Of a stretch of 64,000 nt of DNA, positions 16,837 through 26,422 are shown one piece after another (the first letter of the stretch is position 1; each line of letters starts with the position of its first letter). The position numbers and the translations under genes were made by a program. Under the pieces are notes generated by a model. The model saw nothing but the letters and a program-made list of their open reading frames with translations, did no database searches and was not told where the DNA came from. This stretch comes from CAVQOB01 sp963714325 (GTDB lineage: Bacteria > Pseudomonadota > Alphaproteobacteria > Rhizobiales > Hyphomicrobiaceae), in contig CAVQOB010000006.1 in NCBI GenBank assembly GCA_963714325.1, positions 186,001 through 250,000 of the forward strand. Direction: 5' to 3'.

Positions 16837-17937
16837 TCAAGTGATGACGCGGCTGACCAGCTTGGCCGTGTAGTCGACCATCGGGATGATGCGGCCATAA
16901 TTCAGCCGCGTTGGGCCGATCACGCCGATAATGCCGACGACTTTACGTTCGCTGTCCTTGAAGGGTGCGACAATCAGCGACGATCCCGAAAGCGAGAACA
17001 ACTTGTTCTCCGCGCCGATGAAAATAGAAACGCCGTCACCTTTGTCGGCGAGCCCCAGCAGTTGAATGAGCTCGCGCTTGGACTCCAGATCGTCCAGCAG
17101 CTTGCGGATCCGCTCCAGTTCCTCAATCGCCGCCACGTCCTTGAGTAAATTTGCTTGCCCGCGCACGATCAGGCTCTTGCGATCATCGAGGCTGCCGGAC
17201 CAGGTCGCCAGCCCCGCCTGCACGACCTTCTGCGTCAGCGAATCGAGTTCCGCCTTGGCCGACGTCGTTTCCGTCTCGATCCGCACCCGCGCTTCCGCCA
17301 GCGTCAATCCACGAATATGCGCATTGAGGTAGTTGGCGGCTTCCGTTAGTGCCGACGCCGGAAGGCCAAGTGGTATCGAAATCACCCGGTTCTCGACCCT
17401 GTTATCGTCGCCGACCAGCACCACCAGCGCCTTGCCGGGCTCCAATCCGACGAATTCGATGTGCTTGACCTTCGACACCTGTTTGTCACTGACTACCAGT
17501 CCGGCACAATGCGACAGCCCGGAAATCAGCTCGCCGGCATCGGCCAGCACTTGTTCGACAGATTTTTCCTTGTTGATCTTGAGCTGCGTCTCCAGCTGCG
17601 ATTGCTCATCAGGCGCGAGCTTGCCGACTTCCAACAGCCCATCGACGAACAGGCGCAACCCGAGCTGTGTCGGCAATCTCCCGGCCGATGTATGCGGCGC
17701 ATAAATCAGCCCGAGTTGCTCGAGATCCGACATGACGTTGCGCACTGACGCAGGTGACAGCGCGATCGGTAGTGCCCGCGACAGATTGCGCGACCCAACC
17801 GGCTCGCCGGTCTCCAGATACGTATCGACCACATGCCGGAAGATCGTGCGCGTACGATCGTTGAGCTTGTGCAACTCGGAATTGCGCTCGGCACTGATGG
17901 CCGGTGGCGGTCGATGGATCGGGATATCGGAGGTCAT
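16837..17937 (-). CDS. hrcA: Heat-inducible transcription repressor HrcA
   Basis: HrcA represses heat-shock genes, classically groESL, by binding the CIRCE inverted repeat and is kept active by GroEL. The N-terminal winged helix is seen in RTIFRHVVDTYLETGEPVGSRNLSRALPIALSPASVRNVMSDLEQLGLI, followed by HTSAGRLPTQLGLRLFVDGLL. The C-terminal GAF-like domain ends with VGIIGVIGPTRLNYGRIIPMVDYTAKLVSRVIT, the family signature. The 366-residue length is standard. No CIRCE element occurs upstream of hrcA or dnaK in this window, so its targets are probably elsewhere. Confidence 0.97.
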   Translation of the reverse strand: MTSDIPIHRPPPAISAERNSELHKLNDRTRTIFRHVVDTYLETGEPVGSRNLSRALPIALSPASVRNVMSDLEQLGLIYAPHTSAGRLPTQLGLRLFVDGLLEVGKLAPDEQSQLETQLKINKEKSVEQVLADAGELISGLSHCAGLVVSDKQVSKVKHIEFVGLEPGKALVVLVGDDNRVENRVISIPLGLPASALTEAANYLNAHIRGLTLAEARVRIETETTSAKAELDSLTQKVVQAGLATWSGSLDDRKSLIVRGQANLLKDVAAIEELERIRKLLDDLESKRELIQLLGLADKGDGVSIFIGAENKLFSLSGSSLIVAPFKDSERKVVGIIGVIGPTRLNYGRIIPMVDYTAKLVSRVIT

Positions 17938-18111
17938 GCGTGATCGATCACTCGCTCGGAACGGTTGCGCAACGCGTTGACCGAGGAGTCTAGTAGTATC
18001 GGCGATCTTGCGTCAATGCACGAGAAACCTGTGATGACGAGTTGCGCGCTCACTCCGGCATCCAAAACGGTCAAACAACCGGTTATCGCCCACCGCGCCG
18101 CAGGTTCGAGA

Positions 18112-18711
18112 TCACTTGGCGCCCGCCGCCTTCAGAGCCGGCAGAATTTTCGTCTCGATCGCTGCCGGTGTCAACGGACCGACGTGCTTGTGGACGATCT
18201 CACCTTGCCCGTTGAGCACAAAGGTCTCGGGCATACCGTAGACACCCCACTCGATCGCCGCCCGGCCGTTGCCGTCGACACCGACCGCCTCAAACGGATT
18301 GCCATAACGCCCGAGGAAACGGCGGGCGGCCGCGGGTTGATCCTTGTAGTTGACACCGAGGATCGTCACACCGTGCCGTGCTTTCAGCGCCATCAACAAC
18401 GGATGCTCGTCCACACATGGCCCGCACCATGACGCCCAGAAGTTCACGACAATCGGTTTGCCGGCTGCAAGTTCGGTTGCTGAAAATCCAGGTACGGTGC
18501 GCGGTCCATCGACCAGTCCATCGAGTCCCTGCAATGTGATCGCTGGCGCACGCTTGCCGATTAGCGCCGATGGCAACTTTGACGGATCGCCGGTTTTCAA
18601 TGCGAACGCAAACACTGCCGCCAGCGCCAGGAACAGCACGACCGGCACCACCACCATCGCCGAGCGACGGCGGGGCGGCGGCGGTTCTGGTGCGTTCACA
18701 ACTTTTTGCAT
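18112..18711 (-). CDS. Membrane-anchored thioredoxin, CcmG/DsbE/TlpA type
   Basis: This is a predicted periplasmic thiol-disulfide oxidoreductase anchored by one N-terminal helix (MVVVPVVLFLALAAVFAFAL). The thioredoxin domain contains the WASWCGPC active site, and the GVYGMPETF cis-proline loop matches CcmG/DsbE, which reduces apocytochrome c before haem attachment. The 199-residue length from the ATG at 18711 fits. An upstream in-frame ATG at 18813 would add 34 arginine-rich residues and is rejected. No ccmABCDEFH genes are beside it, so a TlpA-like role in other periplasmic thiol reactions is possible. Confidence 0.9.
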   Translation of the reverse strand: MQKVVNAPEPPPPRRRSAMVVVPVVLFLALAAVFAFALKTGDPSKLPSALIGKRAPAITLQGLDGLVDGPRTVPGFSATELAAGKPIVVNFWASWCGPCVDEHPLLMALKARHGVTILGVNYKDQPAAARRFLGRYGNPFEAVGVDGNGRAAIEWGVYGMPETFVLNGQGEIVHKHVGPLTPAAIETKILPALKAAGAK

Positions 18712-18920
18712 CAGGCGTGCCCTTCGTCGCCGTGGCGTGAAACCATTGATGGCAACATCCGTCGTTGCACGCAACTGCGTCATGGCCGTGGCAGCGGCCC
18801 CCTGCGCGGCCATGACGCTTGGGCGACGATATCAGACCATGGCGCATGTCGGGAAAGACCATTCTCCCGAACGCCAACCTTCGCCCGCTTGGCGTTTTGC
18901 GTCCAACGCTTGGTACCCTT

Positions 18921-19102
18921 GTCATCCCGCGCGCATCCGCAACACGTTTTTTCTGGCGCTTCGGTTGCCCACCAGCAACCGCGCAGTGGTGCGGTGCAGA
19001 CGCGGGACCTTGCGAGAGGGTCGTAAACAAGGTCCCGCATCTGCGGAGCAGCGTTTCCCCCGGTCTGCGCCGGGGTGCACGCTGCACCGCGTGCGGGATG
19101 AC
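18921..19102. repeat. Composite palindromic repeat, copy A
   Basis: The 427-nt gap between the thioredoxin gene and acs has no supported gene but holds this element. Outer arms are GTCATCCCGC (18921-18930) and GCGGGATGAC (19093-19102). An inner stem pairs 18996-19011 with 19029-19044 at 15 of 16 positions. A small GGTTGC/GCAACC hairpin sits at 18963-18980. Its right half, reversed, matches the left half of the copy at 39257-39401 over about 70 bases, so it is a dispersed repeat. Confidence 0.8.
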
Positions 19103-19138
19103 ACCGGGCACTACACGTTCAGTGCTCAACAAAACTGA

Positions 19139-21085
19139 TCACGCACTCTTTTTGTTTTGCCGGTTCTTGATCAGGTCTTCGACCACCGCCGGATCAGCCA
19201 GCGTCGACGTATCACCGAGATTGCCGAACTCGTCCTCGGCGATCTTGCGCAGGATGCGCCGCATGATCTTGCCGGAGCGCGTCTTTGGTAGTCCCGGCGC
19301 GAACTGGATAAGATCCGGCGACGCCGTCGGCCCGATGATTTTTCGCACCGTCGCCACCAGCTCCTTCTTAAGCTCTTCGCCACCCTCGTTGCCCACCTTC
19401 AGCGTGACGTAGCAGTAGATGCCTTGGCCTTTGATGTCATGCGGATAGCCAACGACCGCGGCTTCGGCGACTTTCGGATGGGCGACGAGCGCGCTCTCGA
19501 CCTCGGCGGTGCCGAGACGATGGCCCGACACGTTCAAAACATCGTCAACGCGGCCGGTGATCCAGTAGTAGCCGTCCGCGTCACGCCGGCAACCGTCGCC
19601 GGTGAAGTACATGCCCTTATAGGCAGAAAAATACGTCTGCACGAAGCGCTCGTGATCGCGGAACACTGTCCGCATCTGGCCAGGCCAGCTGTCGAGGATG
19701 ACCAGGTTGCCCGACGCCGCTCCCGCCAGCATGTTGCCCTTGTCATCAACTAAGGCCGGTAGGCATCCAAAGAACGGCAGCGTCGCCGATCCGGGTTTTG
19801 TCTTGGTTGCCCCTGGTAGTGGCGTGATCAGAATACCGCCGGTCTCCGTCTGCCACCACGTATCAACGATCGGGCAGCGACCATCGCCGACCACGCGGCT
19901 GTACCACTCCCATGCTTCCGGGTTGATTGGCTCTCCGACCGACCCGAGCAGCCGCAGCGACGAGCGATCCGTGCGCTTCACGAAGTCGTCGCCAGCTCCC
20001 ATCAGCGCCCGAATGGCGGTTGGTGCCGTGTAGAAAATATTCACGTCCCACTTGTCGATCACATGCCAGAAGCGCGACGCCGTCGGATAGTTGGGAATAC
20101 CTTCGAACATCAGCGTCGTCGCGCCGTTCGCCAGCGGTCCATAGAGAATATAGCTGTGGCCTGTTACCCAGCCGACGTCGGCGGTGCACCAGTAGATATC
20201 GCCGTCGTGATAGTCGAAGACATATTGATGCGTCATCGACGCGTAGACGAGATACCCGCCGGTTGTATGCAGCACACCCTTCGGTTTGCCTGTTGAGCCA
20301 GAGGTGTAGAGAATGAATAGCGGATCTTCGGCATTCATCTCGACCGGCGCGCACTCGGCCGGAACCTTCACCAGCTCCTCGTGCAGCCAGAAGTCCCGCC
20401 CCGGCGTGAACGGCACGTTGCCACCCGTACGGCGCACGACGATAACTTTCTCGCCGCCCTTGCACTTGGCCAGCGCAGCATCAGTATTCTTCTTCAATGG
20501 CACCGGCTTGCCGCCGCGCAACCCTTCATCGGCCGTAATGACAAATTTCGAGTCAGCATCGTCGATTCGATTGGCGAGGCTATCTGGCGAAAATCCACCG
20601 AACACCACCGAATGGACTGCACCGATCCGCGCGCAAGCCAGCATCGCGTAGGCCGCCTCCGGGATCATCGGCAGATAGATCGTGACGACGTCGCCCTTTT
20701 TGACGCCATTGGCTTTCAGCACGTTGGCGAACTTGCACACCCGCTCGTAGAGTTGGCGATAGGTGATCTGCTCATCCTGCGTCGGGTCGTCACCTTCCCA
20801 GATGATCGCCACCTGATCGGCGCGCTTGGCCAGATGCCGGTCAATGCAATTGACCGAGACGTTGAGCGAGCCGTCCTCGTACCACTTGATCGACACGTTG
20901 GTTGGATCGTACGAAGTGTTCTTGACCTTGGTGTAGGGCTTGATCCATTCGAGCCGCTTGCCATGCTCGCCCCAGAAGCCGTTCGGATCCTCCACCGACC
21001 GCTTATACATGGCTTGATATTTGGCGCTATCGATCCAAGCCCGGCTCGACCATTCGGCGGGCACGTTATAAACATTGTCCGACAT
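19139..21085 (-). CDS. acs: Acetyl-CoA synthetase (AMP-forming)
   Basis: Acs activates acetate with ATP and CoA through acetyl-AMP to acetyl-CoA, feeding central metabolism. Motifs are the ATP loop YTSGSTGKPKG, DVGWVTGHSYILYGPL, WWQTETGGI, the hinge region YFTGDG and the C-terminal SGKIMRR with the lysine that is often acetylated for control. I choose the ATG at 21085 (648 residues) because GGAGAGGA lies just upstream; the in-frame ATG at 21121 is less likely. The length fits the family. No actP or regulator is adjacent; the repeat element separates it from the thioredoxin gene. Confidence 0.97.
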   Translation of the reverse strand: MSDNVYNVPAEWSSRAWIDSAKYQAMYKRSVEDPNGFWGEHGKRLEWIKPYTKVKNTSYDPTNVSIKWYEDGSLNVSVNCIDRHLAKRADQVAIIWEGDDPTQDEQITYRQLYERVCKFANVLKANGVKKGDVVTIYLPMIPEAAYAMLACARIGAVHSVVFGGFSPDSLANRIDDADSKFVITADEGLRGGKPVPLKKNTDAALAKCKGGEKVIVVRRTGGNVPFTPGRDFWLHEELVKVPAECAPVEMNAEDPLFILYTSGSTGKPKGVLHTTGGYLVYASMTHQYVFDYHDGDIYWCTADVGWVTGHSYILYGPLANGATTLMFEGIPNYPTASRFWHVIDKWDVNIFYTAPTAIRALMGAGDDFVKRTDRSSLRLLGSVGEPINPEAWEWYSRVVGDGRCPIVDTWWQTETGGILITPLPGATKTKPGSATLPFFGCLPALVDDKGNMLAGAASGNLVILDSWPGQMRTVFRDHERFVQTYFSAYKGMYFTGDGCRRDADGYYWITGRVDDVLNVSGHRLGTAEVESALVAHPKVAEAAVVGYPHDIKGQGIYCYVTLKVGNEGGEELKKELVATVRKIIGPTASPDLIQFAPGLPKTRSGKIMRRILRKIAEDEFGNLGDTSTLADPAVVEDLIKNRQNKKSA

Positions 21086-21174
21086 CGCTGTTATCCTCTC
21101 CGTCGCAAGATTGCCTGACATTAGGATCAGCCCCGCCGCCGGGCAACTGCCACGATGGTCGAATAGCGTCCCTG

Positions 21175-22620
21175 CTATGATCCAGAGTTCTGCAGAACGC
21201 CGGCCCGTTCGATTACTTCACGGATCCGGCGTCTGAAAAGCGCTCCGACAACCAGCCCATAGACCAGCGCCCCGAGCCCGATTTGCCCTAGCAGGCCAGC
21301 CACTGTCACGGCTGGTGGCAAGGCACGGAGCAACAGTGCCATAGACACCGCACCAACGATCGCCCCGAGGATAATCTCCCACGGATATTTGGCGTTGAAA
21401 ACCTTGATGCCCACTGCCACGCCGAGCGCTAAGACCAGCGAACTGGCTACCACGCGCGCATAGACCGCTCCTAGCACCCCATGCGAACGCACGAGCCAAA
21501 GCCCGACCAATATACTGGCCACAGCGCCGACCGTTTCGATCGCGACATTGAACCGTGTGCGCTCATGCAACAGCAGCGTCTGCGCCGGCATCAGCGTCCA
21601 GGCCGCATGTAAGCCGGCAGCCAACGCCGCGACCGGCAGCAGCGCGACTGTTGCCGCCTGATAGGCTTCACCAAGCAACAACCGCGCGATTGGTCCGGCC
21701 AGCACGGCAATCCCCGCAACCGCTGGCACCAGCAGCAGCAAACCCAACGCAAACCCATCGCCAAGCCGCGCCATCGCTCGCTCCATGCCGGCTTCTCGGA
21801 CATCCCGGATGGCTAAAGGAAAAACCGCCGGCGCCACCAGAAACGCAATGAACATCAGACTGCGGTCCGCAATACCTGAGCCAACCGAATAAAGACCCAC
21901 TTGCGCCCGATCAAGCAGTGTATCGATGATAAACCGTTGCCCATAGAGGGCGATCCAGGTGATCACTGCCGCAAGCGTCAATGGCGCACCATACCGCAAC
22001 GCATCTCGCAAGATGTTGCGATCGAACACCGGCGCCTGAAACACAAAGCCCGCGCGCGGCACGGCATAGAGCAACGCCAGTCCCTGCGCCGCCGCAAATC
22101 CGATCAGCGGCCAGAGCGCACTGTTGCCAAGCCGCCAAACCAGCAACAACCCGATCAATAAGCCCACCGCCGACGCAGCAACCTGCAGCACCGTATAGAT
22201 CCCGATCTGCTGGACGGCGCGCGTCCTCTCCAGCAACACCATCAGCAACGATCGCGTGAAGGCGTAGATGACCGCCGCCGCCAGAAACCACACACTTGCC
22301 TGACCGTCGATAAAGGCCAGCACCGACACCAGCATCAAGCCGGCATTGGCCGCAATCCCGATCCCCAGCACCAGCAGTTCGGTTTGCTCGAACCTCGCAC
22401 GTGTTCCATCCGCCAGATGTCCGTCAAAACTCCGCAGGGTATAATGGGTCCACCAGTAGAGCGTCGGCAGGAACAGCAGCTCCTGCAGCGCGATCACGAG
22501 ATTGAGTTTTCCGAGCTCAGCCGGCGCCAGCCAGAACGTCCACGCAATCACCGCGAGGAACTGGAACACCGGGCCAACCACCTGGGCCGGCAGATACAGC
22601 AAGGTTTGCCGCAGAAACAC
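21175..22620 (-). CDS. Wzx-like polysaccharide flippase (MOP superfamily)
   Basis: The 481-residue protein is almost entirely hydrophobic with about 12-14 membrane segments, fitting the polysaccharide-biosynthesis branch of the MOP flippase family, which turns undecaprenyl-linked repeat units across the inner membrane. There is a typical long helix pair near the start (QTLLYLPAQVVGPVFQFLAVIAWTFWL) and a periplasm-facing charged loop (ADRSLMFIAFLVAPAVFPLAIRDVREA). The start is a GTG at 22620. It is the last of a minus-strand run with a GT4 glycosyltransferase and a WecG-type enzyme, which supports the assignment. Confidence 0.85.
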   Translation of the reverse strand: MFLRQTLLYLPAQVVGPVFQFLAVIAWTFWLAPAELGKLNLVIALQELLFLPTLYWWTHYTLRSFDGHLADGTRARFEQTELLVLGIGIAANAGLMLVSVLAFIDGQASVWFLAAAVIYAFTRSLLMVLLERTRAVQQIGIYTVLQVAASAVGLLIGLLLVWRLGNSALWPLIGFAAAQGLALLYAVPRAGFVFQAPVFDRNILRDALRYGAPLTLAAVITWIALYGQRFIIDTLLDRAQVGLYSVGSGIADRSLMFIAFLVAPAVFPLAIRDVREAGMERAMARLGDGFALGLLLLVPAVAGIAVLAGPIARLLLGEAYQAATVALLPVAALAAGLHAAWTLMPAQTLLLHERTRFNVAIETVGAVASILVGLWLVRSHGVLGAVYARVVASSLVLALGVAVGIKVFNAKYPWEIILGAIVGAVSMALLLRALPPAVTVAGLLGQIGLGALVYGLVVGALFRRRIREVIERAGVLQNSGS

Positions 22621-22659
22621 TGGGTTACAATGACCTGACGTCCAACGCGGACTGTGAAA

Positions 22660-23913
22660 CTAGCTCTGTGCCGCGACTGTCGCCGCCGTCCGCGTTTTTA
22701 AAGACGTGCCACGCCGGTCATCCTGGATCCGGCGATGGTTCTCGTAGGCCTTGGAGATTTGCCGTTCCGGCGTGAACTCCAGAATCTGCGCATGCACTCG
22801 ATCCGGCGTGATCGTCCCGGCCTGTATCAGCGTGCGAACGCGCACGAACGCATCGCTCAGCGCATCCGCATTGGCGTCGATCCCGTCCAACCGCTGCACG
22901 AGTTGCCCGCTCACGTCCGGCTTGATCACCGCTTCGAGCTGCGGCAGGTGCGCGGCCACTACGGGGCGCCCGGCACTCAGGCTCTCCAGCACCGAGAACG
23001 GCATCCCCTCGAACTCCGAGGTCAGAATTCCCGCGTGCACGTGCGCCAAAACCTCGGCAACGCCGGTGGCCGTCTTGAATCCATGCAGCGTCGAAATGTT
23101 GTGAATGAGCTTGAACTCCGGGAACCGTTCCGGATCGCTGGTTCCCATATAGTGGAACTCGACGCCGCCGCCGATCTTCTCGTTCAAGCGGTGTACCGTC
23201 TTGAACATCAGTGATGGCACCTTGAAGAGATCGAGACGCCCGGCAAACGCAATTCTGAACGATCCATCCTGCGGGAACGGCGTCGGCGCAAACGTCTTAG
23301 TGTCGACCCACGTCGACAATGTATCAATCTTGTCCTTGTGTCGCGGGTACGTTCCGCGCATCCGTTCCGAGATGAACGGATTGACGCACAAAAACCGATC
23401 CGTCGTCGCCATCGCGTACCACTCGGCGACATTGTGGACGCCTCGATAGCTCTTCAACAGTGAATCCATCTGCAGCTTGGGTGCGCCCTCGCCGTGCAGC
23501 ATCTGCACGAACGGCACCCGCAACATACTCGTGATCAGCGAATATTCCACGCGCTGCAGATCAACACTGGTCATCACGGTCTTGAGCGCCGCGTTCACCG
23601 CGCGCAGATGGCGCAGCAGGCCCTTGAAGAATTGATAATTGATGGAATCCGTCAACGTGAGCGCGGCTTCCTTGGCCTTTGCATCCGAGTAGTGCACGAT
23701 CGGCAGAAAATCGATCATTTTGCCGCGAAACGGGATCTGTGTGACCTTCCCGAGCGGCAGATCGCCGATCGCGTCGACGCCGATCATCAGGAACGAGAAG
23801 TCGTCGGGCTTGAACGCGATCAGATCGCGAATGAAAGTCTCGAGTCCGCCGACCTTGGTCCCGCGCGGATCGAACGAGTGCAGAATTGCCAGCCGATAGC
23901 TCATAGTGTCCAT
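22660..23913 (-). CDS. Glycosyltransferase, GT4-like
   Basis: This is a predicted retaining glycosyltransferase of the GT-B fold. The N-terminal Rossmann half starts with RLAILHSFDPRGTKVGGLETF. The C-terminal half has FRIAFAGRLDLFKVPSLMF and SEFEGMPFSVLESLSAGRPVVAAHLPQLEAV, the acidic E-x7-E sugar-nucleotide motif of GT4. The start is probably the ATG at 23913 or 23904; neither has a strong Shine-Dalgarno. From 23913 there are 34 bases between it and the stop of the upstream WecG-type gene. Donor and acceptor sugars are unknown. Confidence 0.85.
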   Translation of the reverse strand: MDTMSYRLAILHSFDPRGTKVGGLETFIRDLIAFKPDDFSFLMIGVDAIGDLPLGKVTQIPFRGKMIDFLPIVHYSDAKAKEAALTLTDSINYQFFKGLLRHLRAVNAALKTVMTSVDLQRVEYSLITSMLRVPFVQMLHGEGAPKLQMDSLLKSYRGVHNVAEWYAMATTDRFLCVNPFISERMRGTYPRHKDKIDTLSTWVDTKTFAPTPFPQDGSFRIAFAGRLDLFKVPSLMFKTVHRLNEKIGGGVEFHYMGTSDPERFPEFKLIHNISTLHGFKTATGVAEVLAHVHAGILTSEFEGMPFSVLESLSAGRPVVAAHLPQLEAVIKPDVSGQLVQRLDGIDANADALSDAFVRVRTLIQAGTITPDRVHAQILEFTPERQISKAYENHRRIQDDRRGTSLKTRTAATVAAQS

Positions 23914-23947
23914 GGATCCAATGAAGCGGTGAAGGGGGACTAAGACC

Positions 23948-24775
23948 TTAGCGAATGCCTGGCTTCGCACCGGTTTGATTCAACTCTCGAACGTGCTCGA
24001 ACAGCAGTGAGCCGAACGCCAGCGCCGAACGTGCATAACGGCCAGCGAGTCGGCGCGGTTGATGCACCAGCCGCCAGACCCACTCAATCGCATACGTCTG
24101 GAAGAATAACGGCGCGCGCTGCTGCGTACCCGCCAGGAAATCGAGGCCGGCGCCAATGCACAGGAACCCGGCGCCGACCTCGGCGCGAACTGCTCGCGCC
24201 GCAAAGATTTCCTGCTTTGGCGCGCCGAGCGCGACAAAACAGAGATCAGCGCCACTGCGCCGAATGCGCTCGATGCAGGCATCGGCTTCGGGCCCGTTCG
24301 GATCAAAATTGCCGCCCGGCGCATACTGCTCGCGAATATCGAGGCCCGGTGCCTCTTTGCGCAATCGGTGCGCCGCACCCGCCAACGCCTCCGCTGTCGC
24401 GCCCAGCAGATAGACCGATTGCCCTTTCAACGCTGCCTGCCGGCACAACGGGACTATCAGATCAGAACCGGTTGTTCGCGTGACGGCCACACCCTTCAGA
24501 CGGCCGAGCCAGACGATCGGCTGGCCATCCGCAAGCACAAAACGCGCCGCCGCATAGGCATCGCGAAACTCAGCGCTCTGGCGCAGCTTCACCACATGAT
24601 CGAGATTGATTGTGAAAACCGCAAAGCCCTTGTGGTGATTGGGCGCGCCGGAAAGTTCGTGCGAGATCTTGCCCACTGCATCATCGAGCGATAAGGCGTT
24701 GATGTGTTGGCGCTCCACCACATAGGCGCTGTCATTGGCAAGTCCATCGGTCGATCGAGAGATCGTTTGTGTCAT
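23948..24775 (-). CDS. WecG/TagA/CpsF-family glycosyltransferase
   Basis: This enzyme belongs to the GT26 family, whose members transfer N-acetylmannosamine or its uronate to a lipid-linked acceptor. The signature parts are FTINLDHVVKLRQ, FVLADGQPIVWLGRLKG, VYLLGATAEAL and the GADLCFVALGAPKQEIF block with ALGAPKQE, then FLCIGAGLDFLAGTQQRAP and EWVWRLVHQPRRLAGRY. The 275-residue length from the ATG at 24775 is normal; the longer reading from 24868 adds only arginine-rich sequence. It heads the minus-strand part of the polysaccharide locus and is divergent from the polymerase gene, with 245 bases between. Confidence 0.92.
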   Translation of the reverse strand: MTQTISRSTDGLANDSAYVVERQHINALSLDDAVGKISHELSGAPNHHKGFAVFTINLDHVVKLRQSAEFRDAYAAARFVLADGQPIVWLGRLKGVAVTRTTGSDLIVPLCRQAALKGQSVYLLGATAEALAGAAHRLRKEAPGLDIREQYAPGGNFDPNGPEADACIERIRRSGADLCFVALGAPKQEIFAARAVRAEVGAGFLCIGAGLDFLAGTQQRAPLFFQTYAIEWVWRLVHQPRRLAGRYARSALAFGSLLFEHVRELNQTGAKPGIR

Positions 24776-25020
24776 GATACGATACGCTACTCTTGCACAC
24801 GTCGAACGCAACGCGGAACCACAAGTCTCGGAACCCCACCGACGCAAAACGCGTCGGCGGGCACACAAGGCTGTTAACCAATGCAGCCCTTACAAGCAGA
24901 TCCTAAGTCCGCAGGGAATGCGGCGAATGATCTGACATTCAAGGGCAAAGTTAGCCTGGATCGACTGGCCTCAGCCTTGCAAGTCTCGATTCTGGATTAA
25001 CGGATGGGTCATTTTGCACC

Positions 25021-26400
25021 GTGAACAGCCTGACGCAACCGACTGCAAAGGTCGTGCCGCTTGCTCCGCCTGCCGATGCGGCGGCGCACGCGGTTCCGTT
25101 GTCTAGTGCATTGATCGCAAACACGAATTCAACGGAAGTGCCGGGCTCAAAGGCAACCCGCTCCGGCCTGTTCCCGATCGCTCTTGCGGCCATACTTTTG
25201 CTGTTTGGTGTTTCAGATCTGGCCTTGGAAGCCGTTGGCTATCGCTATCTTGGCACAGGTGGTCCGTTCTACCAGAAACTGCATCCCTCGACGTTCATTA
25301 TCGCAGGCGCGATGCTCTTCATGATCATGCGCCACCGTCAGCCCCTCAACGACCTACTGCGCATCATTCACGATTGGAGCGGCGCATCGCTGTTTCTGAC
25401 CTTCGTCATGGTTCTGCAGGCCGTCATCCTGCTCAAGGGTTATCCACTTACCTACGCCATCGACACATTCCTGATCCCAGTGTTGCTTTTCTTTCTCCTG
25501 GTGCAACTCACTGCCGAGGAACGCCACAAACTGGCTTATGTAGTCCTCGCCATTTTCGCTGCCAACACCGCCGTCGGCTTCGGCGAGTATATATCCGGCG
25601 AGCGGATCCTCAGTCTCGAAGGCGGCAGCGACGTTGCCGAAAAAATCGCCGACAGTCTGGACTGGCGCCCAACGGCCATCTTCGGCCATCCGCTCCGCAA
25701 TTCCTTCCTCACCGGCCTATGCGTGCTCGTTCTCCTGTTGACCAGCCTACCATTAAGGGCGCGCATGCTCTTCCTGGCCGTCCAACTGATCGCCATGCTG
25801 CTGTTCGGTGGCCGATCATCCATGGTCATCATTGTCGCCTTGATGCTGGTGATGGCCGCGATCGCGCTCTTTCGTGTATTGCTCGGCGCACGTTTTGGCA
25901 TCACGGCGATCCCAAAAGTCATGGGTGGTCTCATCACGATGATCGGCTTGGTATTCGTCCTTATATCGTCCGGCGCCCTCGACAAAGTCATCGAACGCTT
26001 TGAATGGGACGAAAGCGCCGAGACGCGCGTCTCGGCCATCCGCATGTTCGAGCAATTCGAAACCGCCGATGTTCTCCTCGGCATTTCGCAAAGTCGCAAA
26101 GAAGCACTGCAGGTCATCTATGATACACAATTCGGCATCGAGATCTTCTGGCTCGCATTCCTGATGGACTACGGCCTCATCATGCTCGCAGCCTTCGCCA
26201 TCGCCCTCGGTTTCTTGATGCGCGACTACATCCGCGCTACCGCCCCCCACGCCGGCTGGCTGATCGCCTTCTTTCTGATCGGCATTTCAGCCTCCCTCGG
26301 TATCTCCGCGAAGGGCGTCCTGCTGACCCAGTTCACCGCCCTTGTCCTACTATTTTGCAGAGCCAGCCGACCGCAATCCAGCAATCAGCACGCTGCATAA
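25021..26400 (+). CDS. Polysaccharide polymerase-like membrane protein (VpsF/Wzy type)
   Basis: The 459-residue protein has about ten membrane segments and one larger periplasmic loop, as in O-antigen/Wzy polymerases that join lipid-linked repeat units. The sequence around FGHPLRNSFLTGLCVLVLLL and FGGRSSMVI resembles the VpsF/Wzy_C-like group in alphaproteobacteria. The start is GTG at 25021; the N-terminal about 45 residues are disordered and precede the first helix. The next gene, a GT4 transferase, begins 22 bases after its stop. Polymerase function is inferred from topology and context, since these proteins share little sequence. Confidence 0.8.
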   Translation: MNSLTQPTAKVVPLAPPADAAAHAVPLSSALIANTNSTEVPGSKATRSGLFPIALAAILLLFGVSDLALEAVGYRYLGTGGPFYQKLHPSTFIIAGAMLFMIMRHRQPLNDLLRIIHDWSGASLFLTFVMVLQAVILLKGYPLTYAIDTFLIPVLLFFLLVQLTAEERHKLAYVVLAIFAANTAVGFGEYISGERILSLEGGSDVAEKIADSLDWRPTAIFGHPLRNSFLTGLCVLVLLLTSLPLRARMLFLAVQLIAMLLFGGRSSMVIIVALMLVMAAIALFRVLLGARFGITAIPKVMGGLITMIGLVFVLISSGALDKVIERFEWDESAETRVSAIRMFEQFETADVLLGISQSRKEALQVIYDTQFGIEIFWLAFLMDYGLIMLAAFAIALGFLMRDYIRATAPHAGWLIAFFLIGISASLGISAKGVLLTQFTALVLLFCRASRPQSSNQHAA

Positions 26401-26422
26401 TATCGAGAACCTCGTCAATCGC

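Noticed and set aside
17938..18111. CIRCE element for HrcA
   Set aside because: No TTAGCACTC-N9-GAGTGCTAA-like inverted repeat was found here, upstream of dnaK or elsewhere by eye.
18921..19102. Insertion sequence remnant or CRISPR-like repeat
   Set aside because: There is no transposase fragment, target duplication or regular spacer pattern; nested inverted repeats fit a palindromic intergenic element better.
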